NCBI RefSeq assembly: GCF_000744885.1
Contig: NZ_JQMV01000003.1
Coordinates: forward strand, 1,798,001-1,862,000
Origin: Thermus amyloliquefaciens
Lineage (GTDB): Bacteria > Deinococcota > Deinococci > Deinococcales > Thermaceae
Reading direction: 5' to 3'
DNA length: 64,000 bases
Both the position numbers and the translations under genes were made by a program. Below, in pieces: positions 49,642 to 58,684 of this stretch (position 1 is the stretch's first letter; the number at the start of each line of letters is the position of its first letter). A model generated the notes under the pieces. The model saw only the letters and a list, made by a program, of their open reading frames with translations. It did no database searches and was not told where the DNA came from.

Positions 49642-51936
49642 ATGGCGGACTGGCTGGACCAAGGGGTGGCCCTCCTCCAAAAGGAGGGCCGCCTCCTCCT
49701 GGTGGCCCCCCCGGGGACGGGCAAGAGCACCCTCTTTCCCCTAAAGGTGCTCCGGGCCCTTCCCGGCAAGGTGCTCCTCTTTGAGCCCCGGCGGGTGGCG
49801 GCCCGGGCGGTGGCGGCCCGCCTGGCGGAAAACCTGGGGGAGGCCTTGGGGCGGACGGTGGGCTACCGGGTGCGCCTGGAGGGGAAGGAGAGCGGGGCCA
49901 CCCGGCTCCTGGTGATGACCGAGGGCCTCCTCACCCGGCTCCTCCTGGAGGACCCGGCCCTCGAGGGGGTTTCCGCCGTTCTCCTGGACGAGGCCCACGA
50001 GCGCCACCTGGAGTCCGACCTGGCCCTGGCCCTCCTCCTCAGGGTGCAGGAGACCCTGAGGCCCGACCTGAAAATCGCCCTCCTCACCGCCACCCCGGAC
50101 GAGGAGCTAAGGCGGGCCTTTTCCGGGGCGGTCTTGGAGGTGGAAGGGAAGGGCCACCCGGTGGAGGTCCTCCACCTGCCCAAACCCCCGGAGGGCCCCC
50201 TGGAACCCCTGGCCGCCCGCTACGCCAAAAAGGCCTTCCTGGAGGGGGAAGGCGACGTTTTGGTCTTTCTGCCGGGCAAAGCCGAGATCGAAAGGACCAG
50301 GAGGCTCCTGGAGGGCCTTCCCGCCTTCCCCCTCCACGGGGGGCTTCCCCTTTCCCAGCAGATGGCCCTCCTAAGGCCAGGCCCAAGGAGGATCGTCCTG
50401 GCCACGGACGTGGCGGAAACCAGCCTCACCCTGCCGGGGGTGCGGGTGGTGGTGGACAGCGGGCTTGCCAGGAAGCCCCGCTTTGACCCCCGCACGGGCC
50501 TCACCCGCCTGGCCCTGGTGCGCATCCCCGAGGCCTCCGCCCGGCAGCGGGCGGGGCGGGCCGGACGCACGGGGCCTGGGCGGGTGTACCGCCTCTACCC
50601 CGAAGGCCCCTTCCCCCCCAAAAGGCCCGAGGTGCTGGAGGCGGACCTCTCCCGGGCCCTCCTCCTGGCCCTGGCCTTGGGGGAAAGGCTGGAGGCCCTG
50701 CCCCTCCCCACCCCGCCGCCCCAAGGGGCCCTCGAGGCCGCCTGGAACCTCCTCGGGCTCCTGGGGGCGGTGGAGGGGGAGGGCCTCACCCCCTTGGGGC
50801 AGAGGATGCTCCTCCTGCCCACCCACCCCCGCCTGGCCCGCATGGTCCTGGAGGCGGAAGGCCTCGGCCTCCTCCCCCTGGCCGCCGACCTCCTGGCCCT
50901 TCTGGAGGAGCGGGACCCCTTGGAGGGGGAGGCGGACCTTTTGGAGAAGCTTGCGGGGGTCCTAAAGGCCCGCCGGGAGGGCCGGGGGGCCTTCTTGGGG
51001 GTGGAGCGGGTCTCCGCGCTTTGGCGGGGGAGGCTTAGGGTGCCTCCCCTGCAAAGCCTCCCCGCCCCGGAGGCGGTGGGGAGGCTCCTTCTGGCCGCCT
51101 ACCCCGACCGGGTGGCGGAAAGGGTGGCCCCCGGGCGCTACCGCCTGGCCACCGGCCCCCTCCTGCGCCTCTCGGGGGAGGGCCCGCCTTACCTGGTGGC
51201 GGTGGGAGCGGAGGCGGGCCCCAAGGAGGGGCGCATCCTCCTCTTCGCCCCCCTGGCCCGGGAAGACCTCCTGGAGCGGGCGGAGGTGGCCGCCTGGACG
51301 GGGTGGGAGGAGGGGAGGCTCAAGGGGTACCTGGAGCGGCGCTACGGGGCCATCGCCCTGGAGCGGGTGGCGGTGGACCCAGGCCCGCCCGCAGAAGCCC
51401 ACCTGCGGGAGGCCCTGAAGGAGGGGCTTCCCCTCCCCGAGGAGGCCCGGCAGGTCCTTCTGCGCCTCTCCTTTTTGAAGGCCCACGGGGTGGCGGTGCC
51501 GGAGCTCTCCGAGGAGGCCCTCCTCAAGGACCTCTCCTGGCTCCTCCCCTGGACAGGGGAGGTGAGGCGGCAGGAGGACCTGAGGGCCCTTCCCTGGAAG
51601 GAGATCCTCCTCTCCCTCCTGGGGGAGGCCCGGAGGACCCTGGAGGAGCTCGCCCCCGAGGCCCTCCCCCTGCCCTCCGGGAGGCGGAAGCGCCTGGAGT
51701 ACCGCCAAGACGCCCCGCCCCTCCTCTCCTTGCGCATCCAGGAGGCCTTCGGCCTGCGGGAGACCCCCAGGGTTTTGGGGGGGAAGGTTCCCGTGGCGGT
51801 GGCCCTCCTCTCCCCCGCGGGGCGCCCGGTGCAGGTGACCCAGGACCTGGGGGGCTTCTGGGAACGGCACTACCCCAGGGTGCGGCAGGAGCTCATGCGC
51901 CGCTACCCCAAGCACCCCTGGCCGGAACGGCCCTAA
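49642..51936 (+). CDS. hrpB: HrpB-type ATP-dependent RNA helicase
   Basis: A 764-residue DEAH-box helicase. Walker A is A-P-P-G-T-G-K-S-T (22-30), the DEAH motif L-L-D-E-A-H-E-R-H follows, then T-A-T-P and the C-terminal helicase motifs up to Q-R-A-G-R-A-G-R-T-G-P-G. The HrpB C-terminal domain fills the rest. HrpB is a widespread but little-understood bacterial helicase, linked to RNA handling. No clear promoter or binding site was seen before ATG 49642. Confidence 0.9.
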   Translation: MADWLDQGVALLQKEGRLLLVAPPGTGKSTLFPLKVLRALPGKVLLFEPRRVAARAVAARLAENLGEALGRTVGYRVRLEGKESGATRLLVMTEGLLTRLLLEDPALEGVSAVLLDEAHERHLESDLALALLLRVQETLRPDLKIALLTATPDEELRRAFSGAVLEVEGKGHPVEVLHLPKPPEGPLEPLAARYAKKAFLEGEGDVLVFLPGKAEIERTRRLLEGLPAFPLHGGLPLSQQMALLRPGPRRIVLATDVAETSLTLPGVRVVVDSGLARKPRFDPRTGLTRLALVRIPEASARQRAGRAGRTGPGRVYRLYPEGPFPPKRPEVLEADLSRALLLALALGERLEALPLPTPPPQGALEAAWNLLGLLGAVEGEGLTPLGQRMLLLPTHPRLARMVLEAEGLGLLPLAADLLALLEERDPLEGEADLLEKLAGVLKARREGRGAFLGVERVSALWRGRLRVPPLQSLPAPEAVGRLLLAAYPDRVAERVAPGRYRLATGPLLRLSGEGPPYLVAVGAEAGPKEGRILLFAPLAREDLLERAEVAAWTGWEEGRLKGYLERRYGAIALERVAVDPGPPAEAHLREALKEGLPLPEEARQVLLRLSFLKAHGVAVPELSEEALLKDLSWLLPWTGEVRRQEDLRALPWKEILLSLLGEARRTLEELAPEALPLPSGRRKRLEYRQDAPPLLSLRIQEAFGLRETPRVLGGKVPVAVALLSPAGRPVQVTQDLGGFWERHYPRVRQELMRRYPKHPWPERP

Positions 51937-52361
51937 GGGCGGAAGACCTCCGCCTGGAAGCCCAAGGCCCTAGCCCTTGCCACCAGGAGGGGGTTGTCGT
52001 CCAGGTAGAGGGCCTCCTCCGGGGAAAGCCCTAAGGAGCGTAGGGCTAGGGCGACGGCCTCCAGCTTCTCCGGGTGGAAGAAGGCCCGGTAGCCCTCAGG
52101 GGGCGGGAGGTCGGAAACGAGATGAAAGGGCTCGGGGAAGGGGTGGGCCCGGGGGCGGAAGGCCAGGGGGTAAAGGCGTCTTGCCCCGGGGAAGAGGGCC
52201 TCCAGGACCCCTGGCCCCTCCGCCTTGAGGCGGGGGAGGAGGCGGTAAAAGGCCTCGGAGAGGTAAAAGGGGGGCTCCCCGCCCGCCTCGGAGAGGAGGC
52301 GGAGGAGCCTGGGCTCCACCGGCTCGCAAAAGACCCCGGAGAGGTCCAGGAGGTAGACCAC
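51933..52361 (-). CDS. HAD-superfamily hydrolase
   Basis: A 142-residue HAD protein. Motif I is L-L-D-L-S-G-V-F (nucleophile Asp6; the +2 position is Ser rather than the usual Asp), and motif IV is Y-L-D-D-N-P. Variants with D-L-G-G-V or D-L-S-G-V lie in HAD subfamily IA and include phosphatases of unknown substrate. GTG 52361 is chosen because TACCTT ends six bases upstream (leaderless). Its end overlaps hrpB by four bases. Confidence 0.75.
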   Translation of the reverse strand: MVYLLDLSGVFCEPVEPRLLRLLSEAGGEPPFYLSEAFYRLLPRLKAEGPGVLEALFPGARRLYPLAFRPRAHPFPEPFHLVSDLPPPEGYRAFFHPEKLEAVALALRSLGLSPEEALYLDDNPLLVARARALGFQAEVFRP

Positions 52362-52362
52362 C

Positions 52363-52391
52363 TTTCCAAGGTATCGCAAAGGGTTTATGCT
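52363..52391. promoter_or_regulatory. Overlapping divergent promoters, HAD and SCP2 genes
   Basis: Plus strand: TTTCCA (52363-52368) and TATGCT (52386-52391), 17 bases apart, for the SCP2 gene. Minus strand: TACCTT (52368-52373) is the -10 of the HAD gene. The two promoters overlap almost completely. Confidence 0.55.
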
Positions 52392-52410
52392 CGGTGCAAA
52401 GGAGGCGAGC

Positions 52411-52803
52411 ATGGAACTTTTCTCCCCAGCCTGGGCCGAGGCCTACTGCCAGAAGCTCAACGAAAGCGAGGCCTACAAGAAGGCGGCGGCCACCTGGGAG
52501 GGCTCCTTGGCCCTAAGGGTGCGTCCCGACCCCTCCTTGGGCTTCCCCGAGGGGGTGGCGGTGGTCCTGGACCTCTGGCACGGGGCGTGCCGGGGCGTGC
52601 GGGTGGTGGAGGGGGAAGCGGAGGCGGACTTCGTGATCGAGGCCGACCTCGCCACCTGGCGGGAGGTGCTGGAGGGGCGCCTCGAGCCCCTCATGGGCCT
52701 GATGCGGGGGTTTTTGGAGCTGAAGCGGGGCTCCATCGCCGCCTTGGCCCCCTACGCCCAGGCGGCCCAGGAGCTGGTCAAGGTGGCCCGGGAGGTCCCA
52801 TGA
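52411..52803 (+). CDS. SCP2 sterol-binding domain protein
   Basis: A 130-residue protein with the SCP2 fold: an N-terminal helix, a central beta sheet and F-V-I-E-A-D-L-A-T-W-R-E-V-L-E-G-R-L-E-P-L, typical of the family. Bacterial members bind lipids or CoA esters. GGAGG five bases before ATG 52411 fixes the start. It overlaps the dehydrogenase start (ATGA). Confidence 0.8.
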   Translation: MELFSPAWAEAYCQKLNESEAYKKAAATWEGSLALRVRPDPSLGFPEGVAVVLDLWHGACRGVRVVEGEAEADFVIEADLATWREVLEGRLEPLMGLMRGFLELKRGSIAALAPYAQAAQELVKVAREVP

Positions 52804-53834
52804 GGGCCGTGGTGTACCAGGGCCCCTTCCAGGTGGCGGTGACGGAGGTGCCCGAACCCCAGCTGGAGGCGGAAACCGACGCCCTCGTGGAGGTGGAGCT
52901 CGCCGCCATCTGCGGCTCGGACCTGCACATCTACCACGGCAAGATCGCCGGGGTCCTGCCGGGCACCGTCTTGGGCCACGAGTTCGTGGGCCGGGTGGTG
53001 GCCAAAGGACCCCTGGTGCCCTTCGCCCTGGGGGAGAGGGTGGTGGGGAGCTTCCAGGTGGCCTGCGGGGAGTGCCCCGCCTGCCGCAAGGGGCAGTACT
53101 TCGCCTGCCTGCAGGGAGGCGTCTTCGGCTTCGGCCTGGCCCTGGGGAACCTGGCGGGGGCCCAGGCGGAAAGGGTGCGGGTGCCCTTCGCCCGGCAAAG
53201 CCTCTTCCCCATCGGGGACCTGCCCGCGGAGGAGGCCATCCTGGCCGGGGACATCCTCACCACCGCCTACGGGGGGGTAAGGCCCTTCCTCAGCCCGGGG
53301 ATGAGCGTGGCCGTGGTGGGCTCGGGGCCGGTGGGCCTCATGGCCCAGGCGGTGGCCCACGCCCTGGAGGCGGGGCTGGTGATGGCCATAGACCCGGAGG
53401 AAAGCCGCCTGGAAATGGCAAGGGCCTTAGGAAGCCTCCCCTTGAACCCCAAGAAGGAGGACCCCGTGGCCCGGGTGCGCCGCGAAACGGAGGGCCTGGG
53501 GGCGGAGCTGGTGGTGGAGGCGGTGGGCGGGGACGGGGAGGCGCTGAAGCTGGCCCTCCGCCTTGCCGGGCCCGGGGGCACCGTGTCCAGCCTCGGGGTG
53601 CCCACCGCGGAGAGGCTGGACTACCCCTGGCTTTCCGCCTTCAGCCGGGGCATCACCTTGAAAAGCTCCCTGGCCAACATCCCCCGTTGGATTGGGGAGG
53701 TCCTGGCCTTGCAAAGGGCGGGGAGGCTTAAGGGGAGCTTCGTCTTCAGCCACCGCCTGCCCCTCGAGGAGGCCCCCGAGGGCTACCGCCTCTTCCACGA
53801 GCGGCAGGCCACCAAGGTGGCCCTGGTGCCCTAA
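52800..53834 (+). CDS. Zinc-dependent medium-chain alcohol dehydrogenase
   Basis: A 344-residue NAD(P)-dependent dehydrogenase. Catalytic zinc ligands are Cys38 and His60/Glu61 (G-H-E-F-V-G-R-V); structural zinc ligands are Cys89, Cys92, Cys95 and Cys103. The Rossmann motif is V-V-G-S-G-P-V-G. The substrate is open (threonine, glutathione-formaldehyde or alcohol types share these features). It is in one unit with the SCP2 gene and ends at a terminator. Confidence 0.88.
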   Translation: MRAVVYQGPFQVAVTEVPEPQLEAETDALVEVELAAICGSDLHIYHGKIAGVLPGTVLGHEFVGRVVAKGPLVPFALGERVVGSFQVACGECPACRKGQYFACLQGGVFGFGLALGNLAGAQAERVRVPFARQSLFPIGDLPAEEAILAGDILTTAYGGVRPFLSPGMSVAVVGSGPVGLMAQAVAHALEAGLVMAIDPEESRLEMARALGSLPLNPKKEDPVARVRRETEGLGAELVVEAVGGDGEALKLALRLAGPGGTVSSLGVPTAERLDYPWLSAFSRGITLKSSLANIPRWIGEVLALQRAGRLKGSFVFSHRLPLEEAPEGYRLFHERQATKVALVP

Positions 53835-53844
53835 AAGCAAAACC

Positions 53845-53868
53845 GCCGCCCGCAGGCGGCTTCTTCCT
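53845..53868. terminator. Terminator of the dehydrogenase operon
   Basis: A 6-bp GC stem (53845-53850 with 53855-53860) with a four-base loop, followed by a T/C-rich tract on the plus strand. On the minus strand the same stem is followed by GGTTTTGCTTTT, a better U tract, so it could also end a short antisense transcript. Confidence 0.6.
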
Positions 53869-54148
53869 CTGACTCCTTTATTTTACCACGGTTTGCCGGT
53901 ATGTAAAGGGGTATGCAGAAAAACCCGTTCCCAAGGGGGCGGAGAACCCCAAGGGACCCCCCCTTTTGGCTGGCTGGGGAGGGGGTCTGGGGGTTTTGGA
54001 AGCCAAGCTGTAAGAGCTCCCATTTAGAGGGGCCAGGGCAAGGCGATCCCGCTCCCTGCCTTAAGCCAAAGAAGGGCCAAGAGCCCAAAGCTGGCCAAGG
54101 CCCGGGGCTCTTCCCCCCGGCCTGGGGGCGTTTCTCATCTTGGCCCCG
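53869..54148. other. Intergenic stretch without a recognised gene
   Basis: About 280 bases between the dehydrogenase terminator and the LptF promoter. Nothing coding was accepted. On the minus strand TTTACA (53901-53906) and TAAAAT (53879-53884), 16 bases apart, form a good promoter that would make a very short RNA ending at the terminator. The octamer CCCAAGGG occurs twice, and arms AAGAGCCC and GGGCTCTT near 54079-54112 can pair. A small RNA is possible but not shown. Confidence 0.35.
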
Positions 54149-54154
54149 TATACT
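54149..54154 (+). promoter_or_regulatory. -10 box of the lpt operon
   Basis: TATACT ends seven bases before GTG 54162, the leaderless arrangement. No strong -35. Confidence 0.5.
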
Positions 54155-54161
54155 CGGCCTG

Positions 54162-55172
54162 GTGCTGGGGCGCTACGTCCTCAAGGAAGTCCTGGTCCCC
54201 TACCTGGTGGGGGTCCTCCTCTTCGTGGCCCTCCTCACCTTTGACCTCCTCTCCAGCCTCTCCGGGGTGCTCCTGAGCCGGGGGGCCAGCGCCGAGGCCA
54301 TCCTGACCCTCATCCTCTACCGCCTTCCCTGGACCCTGAGCCTGGCCCTGCCCTTGGGCCTGGTCTTCGCCATCCTGGTGGGCCTGGCCCGCCTCATCCG
54401 AGGCTCGGAGCTGAAGGCGGCCTACGCCGCGGGCGTACCCCCCTGGGCCCTTTTGAAACCCCTGGCGCTTCTGGCCCTTTTGGTGAGCCTCTTCAACCTC
54501 CTCAACCTGGCCGAGCTCCGCCCCCGGGCCCTCGAGGCCTACGACCGACACCTGGCCCGGCTCCTCTACGGGGAAGGCGGCCTAAGCGGGGTTTTGCGCA
54601 AACAGCTCTACGCCGCGGAAGGCCTCGGGGTCTACTACGCGGAAGAGGTCCGGCCCGAGGTGGGGCAAAACCGCCTCTTCGGCATCCGGGTGGTGGACGA
54701 AAGGGGCCGGGTCTATAGCGGCCAGGAGGGCGTATGGGACAAGGAGGGGTGGCACTTTCGGGGGTACGTGCTGGAGGAGGGCAAGCCCAAACCCTTCGCC
54801 GGCACCCTTCCCTTTCCCGCCCAGTTCCGCCCCAAGGAAAGCCTGGGCTCCCGCGACCCCTACGACTCCACCACCCTAAAGGAGCTTTGGGAGAGGAGCC
54901 GGGTGGAAAGCGGGGCCCGCTTTGCCTTTTACCGCCGGCTGGCGGATGCCCTGGGGGGGTTCTTCCTGGGCCTGGTGGCGGCCGCCTTGGGCCTTTCCTT
55001 CCGGGAGGCCGCCTGGGCCTTTCTCAGCATCGTCCTCCTCATCTTCGGCTACTACGTGCTCTGGACCCTTTCCGCCCAGCTGGCCCGCTACGACGTGAAC
55101 CCCCTCCTGGCCTTTCTTCCCAACGCCTTCTTCGCCGCCTTGGGCCTCTTCCTCATCTGGAGGCTTAGATGA
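54162..55172 (+). CDS. lptF: LptF/LptG-family permease 1
   Basis: A 336-residue membrane protein of the LptF/G (YjgP/YjgQ) family: three N-terminal helices, a periplasmic domain (about 130-240), then three C-terminal helices. In Gram-negatives LptFG with the ATPase LptB extracts lipopolysaccharide from the inner membrane. GTG 54162 is chosen from the -10 box. The open frame extends upstream to 53913, but that part is unlike the family. It overlaps the second permease gene (ATGA). LptF versus LptG cannot be told apart by eye. Confidence 0.85.
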   Translation: MLGRYVLKEVLVPYLVGVLLFVALLTFDLLSSLSGVLLSRGASAEAILTLILYRLPWTLSLALPLGLVFAILVGLARLIRGSELKAAYAAGVPPWALLKPLALLALLVSLFNLLNLAELRPRALEAYDRHLARLLYGEGGLSGVLRKQLYAAEGLGVYYAEEVRPEVGQNRLFGIRVVDERGRVYSGQEGVWDKEGWHFRGYVLEEGKPKPFAGTLPFPAQFRPKESLGSRDPYDSTTLKELWERSRVESGARFAFYRRLADALGGFFLGLVAAALGLSFREAAWAFLSIVLLIFGYYVLWTLSAQLARYDVNPLLAFLPNAFFAALGLFLIWRLR

Positions 55173-56211
55173 AGACCCTGGACCGCTACCTCCTGCGCGA
55201 GGCCCTGGCCCACTTCAGCCTGGGGCTTGGGGTCATCGTCCTCCTCTTCCTGGCGGGGGCGGTCTACGAGGTCCTGGCCCCCCTGGTGGCCAAGGGGGCG
55301 GACCCCTATACCCTCCTCCGCTACCTCCTCTACCGCACCCCTGAGGCCTTGGTCCGGGGGGCCCCCGTGGCCTACCTCTTCGCCCTTCTCTTCCTCCTCT
55401 CCCGCCTGGCCGAGGACTCGGAGCTGAAGGCCCTTCTCGCCTTGGGCATCCGGCGGGAGCGGGTTCTGCTTCCCTTTTTGGCCCTGGGGGGGTTCTGGCC
55501 CTTTTGGGCTTCGTCCTGGGGGAAAGCCTGGTGCCCAAAGCCCTGGCGCAGGGGCAGGACCTCCTCCGCAGGCAGGTGCTGGAAAAGCCCCGGACCCTTC
55601 TCACCCCGGGCACCACCTTCCAGGACGCCAAGGGTAGGGTGGTCCACGTGGGGGAGGTGGCGCGGGATCGGATCGGAAAGCTGAGGATCCTCTCGAGGGA
55701 GGAGGTGATCCTGGCGGAGGAAGGGAGGTTCCAAGGCGGGGTCCTCCAGGTGGCAAGGGGCCTCAGGGTCACCTACGAGGGGGATAGGCCAAGAACCCTG
55801 ACCCACTTCCAGGAAGGGGAGCTGGTGCTTAAGGACCTCACCTTTGAGCCCTGGCAGAACCCCGCCAACCGCATGACCCTAAGGGAGCTTAGGCAGGAGG
55901 TGGAAAGGCTTAGGACCATGGGGGTGAAGGCGGGCCTCGAGGCCACCACCTACCACCGCCGCTTCGCCGAGCCCGCGGCCAGCCTGGTCTTCGCCCTCTT
56001 CGCCACGGGGCTCGCCTTCTACCTGCTCGGGGGATCCCGGAGCCTGGGGCTCGTGGGGGTGGCGGTCCTCACCTTCTTCTACTACGCCACCTGGAGCGTG
56101 GGGCGGATCATGGGGGAGCAAAACGCCCTGGATCCCCTCCTGGCCGCCTGGGGGCCCAACCTGGTCTATGGCCTGTTGGGGCTTCTCCTCTTTCTGGGAG
56201 GGCGAAGGTGA
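55169..56211 (+). CDS. lptG: LptF/LptG-family permease 2 (single-base break)
   Basis: The partner permease, 347 residues once repaired. The N-terminal three helices run to about residue 110, where the frame breaks at a run of seven G (55486-55492). The rest (periplasmic domain and three C-terminal helices, F-A-T-G-L-A-F-Y-L-L-G-G) continues in another frame. One more G joins them through L-G-G-V-L-A-L-L-G-F. The intact partner on each side suggests a sequence error. ATG 55169 overlaps the lptF stop. Confidence 0.83.
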
Positions 56212-58684
56212 GGTGGCTTTTCGCCCTCCTCCTGCTCTTCCTCCCCGCCCTGGCCCAGGAGAAGGTCTTGAGGGTTTTAGAGGCGGAAAAGCTGGAACTC
56301 CGGCAGGAGGGGGAGGAGGAGGTCTACGTGCTCACGGGCAGCCCCGTGCGCCTGGAGCGGGATGGGGAGGCCCTCGAGGCGGGGAGGGTCACCTACTTCC
56401 GCACCCGGAGGCTCCTTTTTCTCTCCGAAGGGGTGCGCTACCGCGACCGGGAGGGAAGGCTTGTGGAGGCGGAGGAGCTCCAACTAGACCTCTCCGACGA
56501 AAGCTTTGACGCCCTGGAGGTGCGCATCGAGGCCCAGGACCTCCTGCTCACGGGCCCCCTTTGCCAGCGGGTGGCGGGGGCCATCCTCCTGGAAAGGGGC
56601 TACGCCACCCCTTGCGCCCCTTGCGGCCAGGAGGTGCCCGACTACGCCTTCCGCGCCCAGGAGATCGTCCTCTATCCCGGGGACCGGGTGGTGGCCCGGG
56701 GGGTGGTGCTCCTGGTGGGGGAGAGGCCGGTCCTGGAACTCCCCGCCCTCCTCCTCTTCCTCTCCGAGCGCAGGCCCCGGCTGGAGGTGGGCCAGGATGC
56801 GCAAGGGGTCTACGTGAAGGCCGCCTTGCCCTACGTCTCCGACTTCGGCCTGGGGTTCACCCTCCTCGCCTACTATGAGGGGCGGGGCTACGGCTTCGGC
56901 TTTGACCACGTGGGCACCGGGGAGGCCAAGGAGCGCTACTTCTTCCTCCACACCCCCCCGGAGACCTTCCAGTACCGGGGGGAGTACGCCCTAAAGCGGC
57001 AGGAGTTCTCGGTGAGCGCCCTTCTGGAGCGGGACGATACCCGGGAAAAGCTCTCCCGCTTCCGCCTGGAGGGCCTCCTCCCCGGCGCCCCCACCCCGGG
57101 GGACTGGCGCTACGCCCTGCGGCTGGAGGGCTTCCTGGACCACGACCCCGCCACCCCTCCCCCCGCACCCTGCAGCGCCTGCCCGAGCTGGAGGTGCAAA
57201 GCCCCGTCCTGCGGGAAGGGCCTTTTAGCGTGCAAGGAAGCCTGGCCGTGGGCCGCTACCTGGCGGAGACCAACCCCCTAAACCGCTCCGCCCGGGCCCT
57301 GGGGCCCTACGCGGAGGCGGAAAGGGCCCTTTTTGCCCACAGCGAAAGCCTCGCCCTCACCCCCTGGCCCGGGGCCACCTTGCGGGCGGAAAACCGCTTC
57401 CGGGGCTTTTACTACACCACGCAGAACCCGGATGGGGAGCCCGAGCGCCAGGTGGACTGGACCACCTCCGCCAGCCTGCGGCAGGCCCTGGGGGGCTTGA
57501 GCCTCGAGGCCGCCTATACCCGAAGCGTCCAGGAGGGGGAAAGCCCCTTCCGCTTTGACGCCCTGCCCCAGCGGCGGAGCCACCAGGCCACCCTTAGCCT
57601 GGGCTTCCAGGAAAGGCCCCTCCTCCTCAGCCTGAAAGCGGGAAGGGACCTGGAGGCGGGGCGCTACCTGCCCCTCGAGGCCCAGGCCGCCCTCCAGGAG
57701 CCGGGTTACACCCTTACCCTTTTCCACAAGCGGGGCCTTGCGGGGGAAGGCCCCCTGGAGACCCGCCTGGAAGGGGGCCTCACCCCCTACCCCTTCTCCC
57801 TGAAGGCCAGCCTCCGCTACGACCACCCCAAGGCCCTCTTTGACCCCCTCCTCCTCCAGGCGGGCTACGCCCTGCCGGGGGGAAGCCTGAACCTCACCCA
57901 CCGCCACGACCTCAATGGCCAAGGCGCCCTCACCACCGACCTCACCTACGCCCTGCGGGAGGGGGCGAACGCCTACACCCTCCAGGCCAGGCGGGACTGG
58001 CGGCAAGACGCCCTGGCCCTCCAGGGGCAGGCCATCCTGGGGCCGCAGAGCCTCTCCCTGCAGGCCACCTTGGACCCCAAGGCCCTGGCCTACACCCTGG
58101 GCTTCCGCTCAGGGGTGGCCCCGGGGCCCCTGGGGGAGCTGGCCCTTTCCGGGCGTTACCAGGAGGGTTTCCGGGCCACGAACCTCCGCCTCAGCCTCAC
58201 CCAGGCCCAACCGGAGGTGGGCTTCCGCCTAAGCGCCAACCTGCACCTGCCGGAGGTGGAGGACAAGGAGGTGTACCTGAAGGACGCCACCTTCAGCGGG
58301 GGGGTGGAGCTGTGGCGGCCCGTGCCTGCGGACGAGGAGGGGGAAGGGGCTATCCCCGGGCTTTCCCTCTCGGGGAGCCTGACCTATACCCGGAAGACCG
58401 GCACCCCCGAGGGTTATGGCCTCTCCTTGCGGAACTTCGGCCCCACCCTCACCTTCCTGGGCCGGGAAAACACCAAGCTCCACCTTTCCGCCCTCCTCAC
58501 GCAAAACCTTCCGGGGGAACCCCTGAAGCCCCGGTTCCTCCTGGTCCTGGACCGATGCTGCTGGGCCCTGCGCTTCACCCTGGACGCCGCCAAGGGCAGC
58601 GTGGGCCTGGCCTTCCTCTACGGGGGCCAGGCGGCGGGGCTTCTCCTTTCGGAAGAGGGCGTGAAGCTGGGAGGTGGACCGTGA
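56208..58684 (+). CDS. lptD: LptD-like outer-membrane assembly protein (single-base break)
   Basis: About 825 residues once repaired. It has a signal peptide (1-16, L-P-A-L-A-Q), an OstA/LptA-like domain (about 20-100) and a long beta-rich C-terminal region typical of an outer-membrane barrel. Cysteines at about 119, 136 and 139 and an adjacent Cys-Cys pair (codons 58556-58561, about 784-785) match the LptD layout, where N-terminal cysteines bond with a C-terminal pair. The frame breaks at a run of six C (57159-57164); one more C restores it. Start overlaps lptG (ATGA-type). Confidence 0.82.

Noticed and set aside
52074-52799. Long N-terminal extension of the zinc dehydrogenase
   Set aside because: It would overlap the SCP2 gene in another frame; ATG 52800 gives the family start and overlaps the SCP2 stop.
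53831-54088. 85-residue minus-strand frame in the gap before lptF
   Set aside because: No known pattern, no binding site, and it runs through a terminator and a promoter; probably chance.
53913-54161. N-terminal extension of LptF by 83 residues
   Set aside because: The extension is Pro/Gly/Lys rich and unlike the family; a -10 box (TATACT) lies inside it just before GTG 54162.
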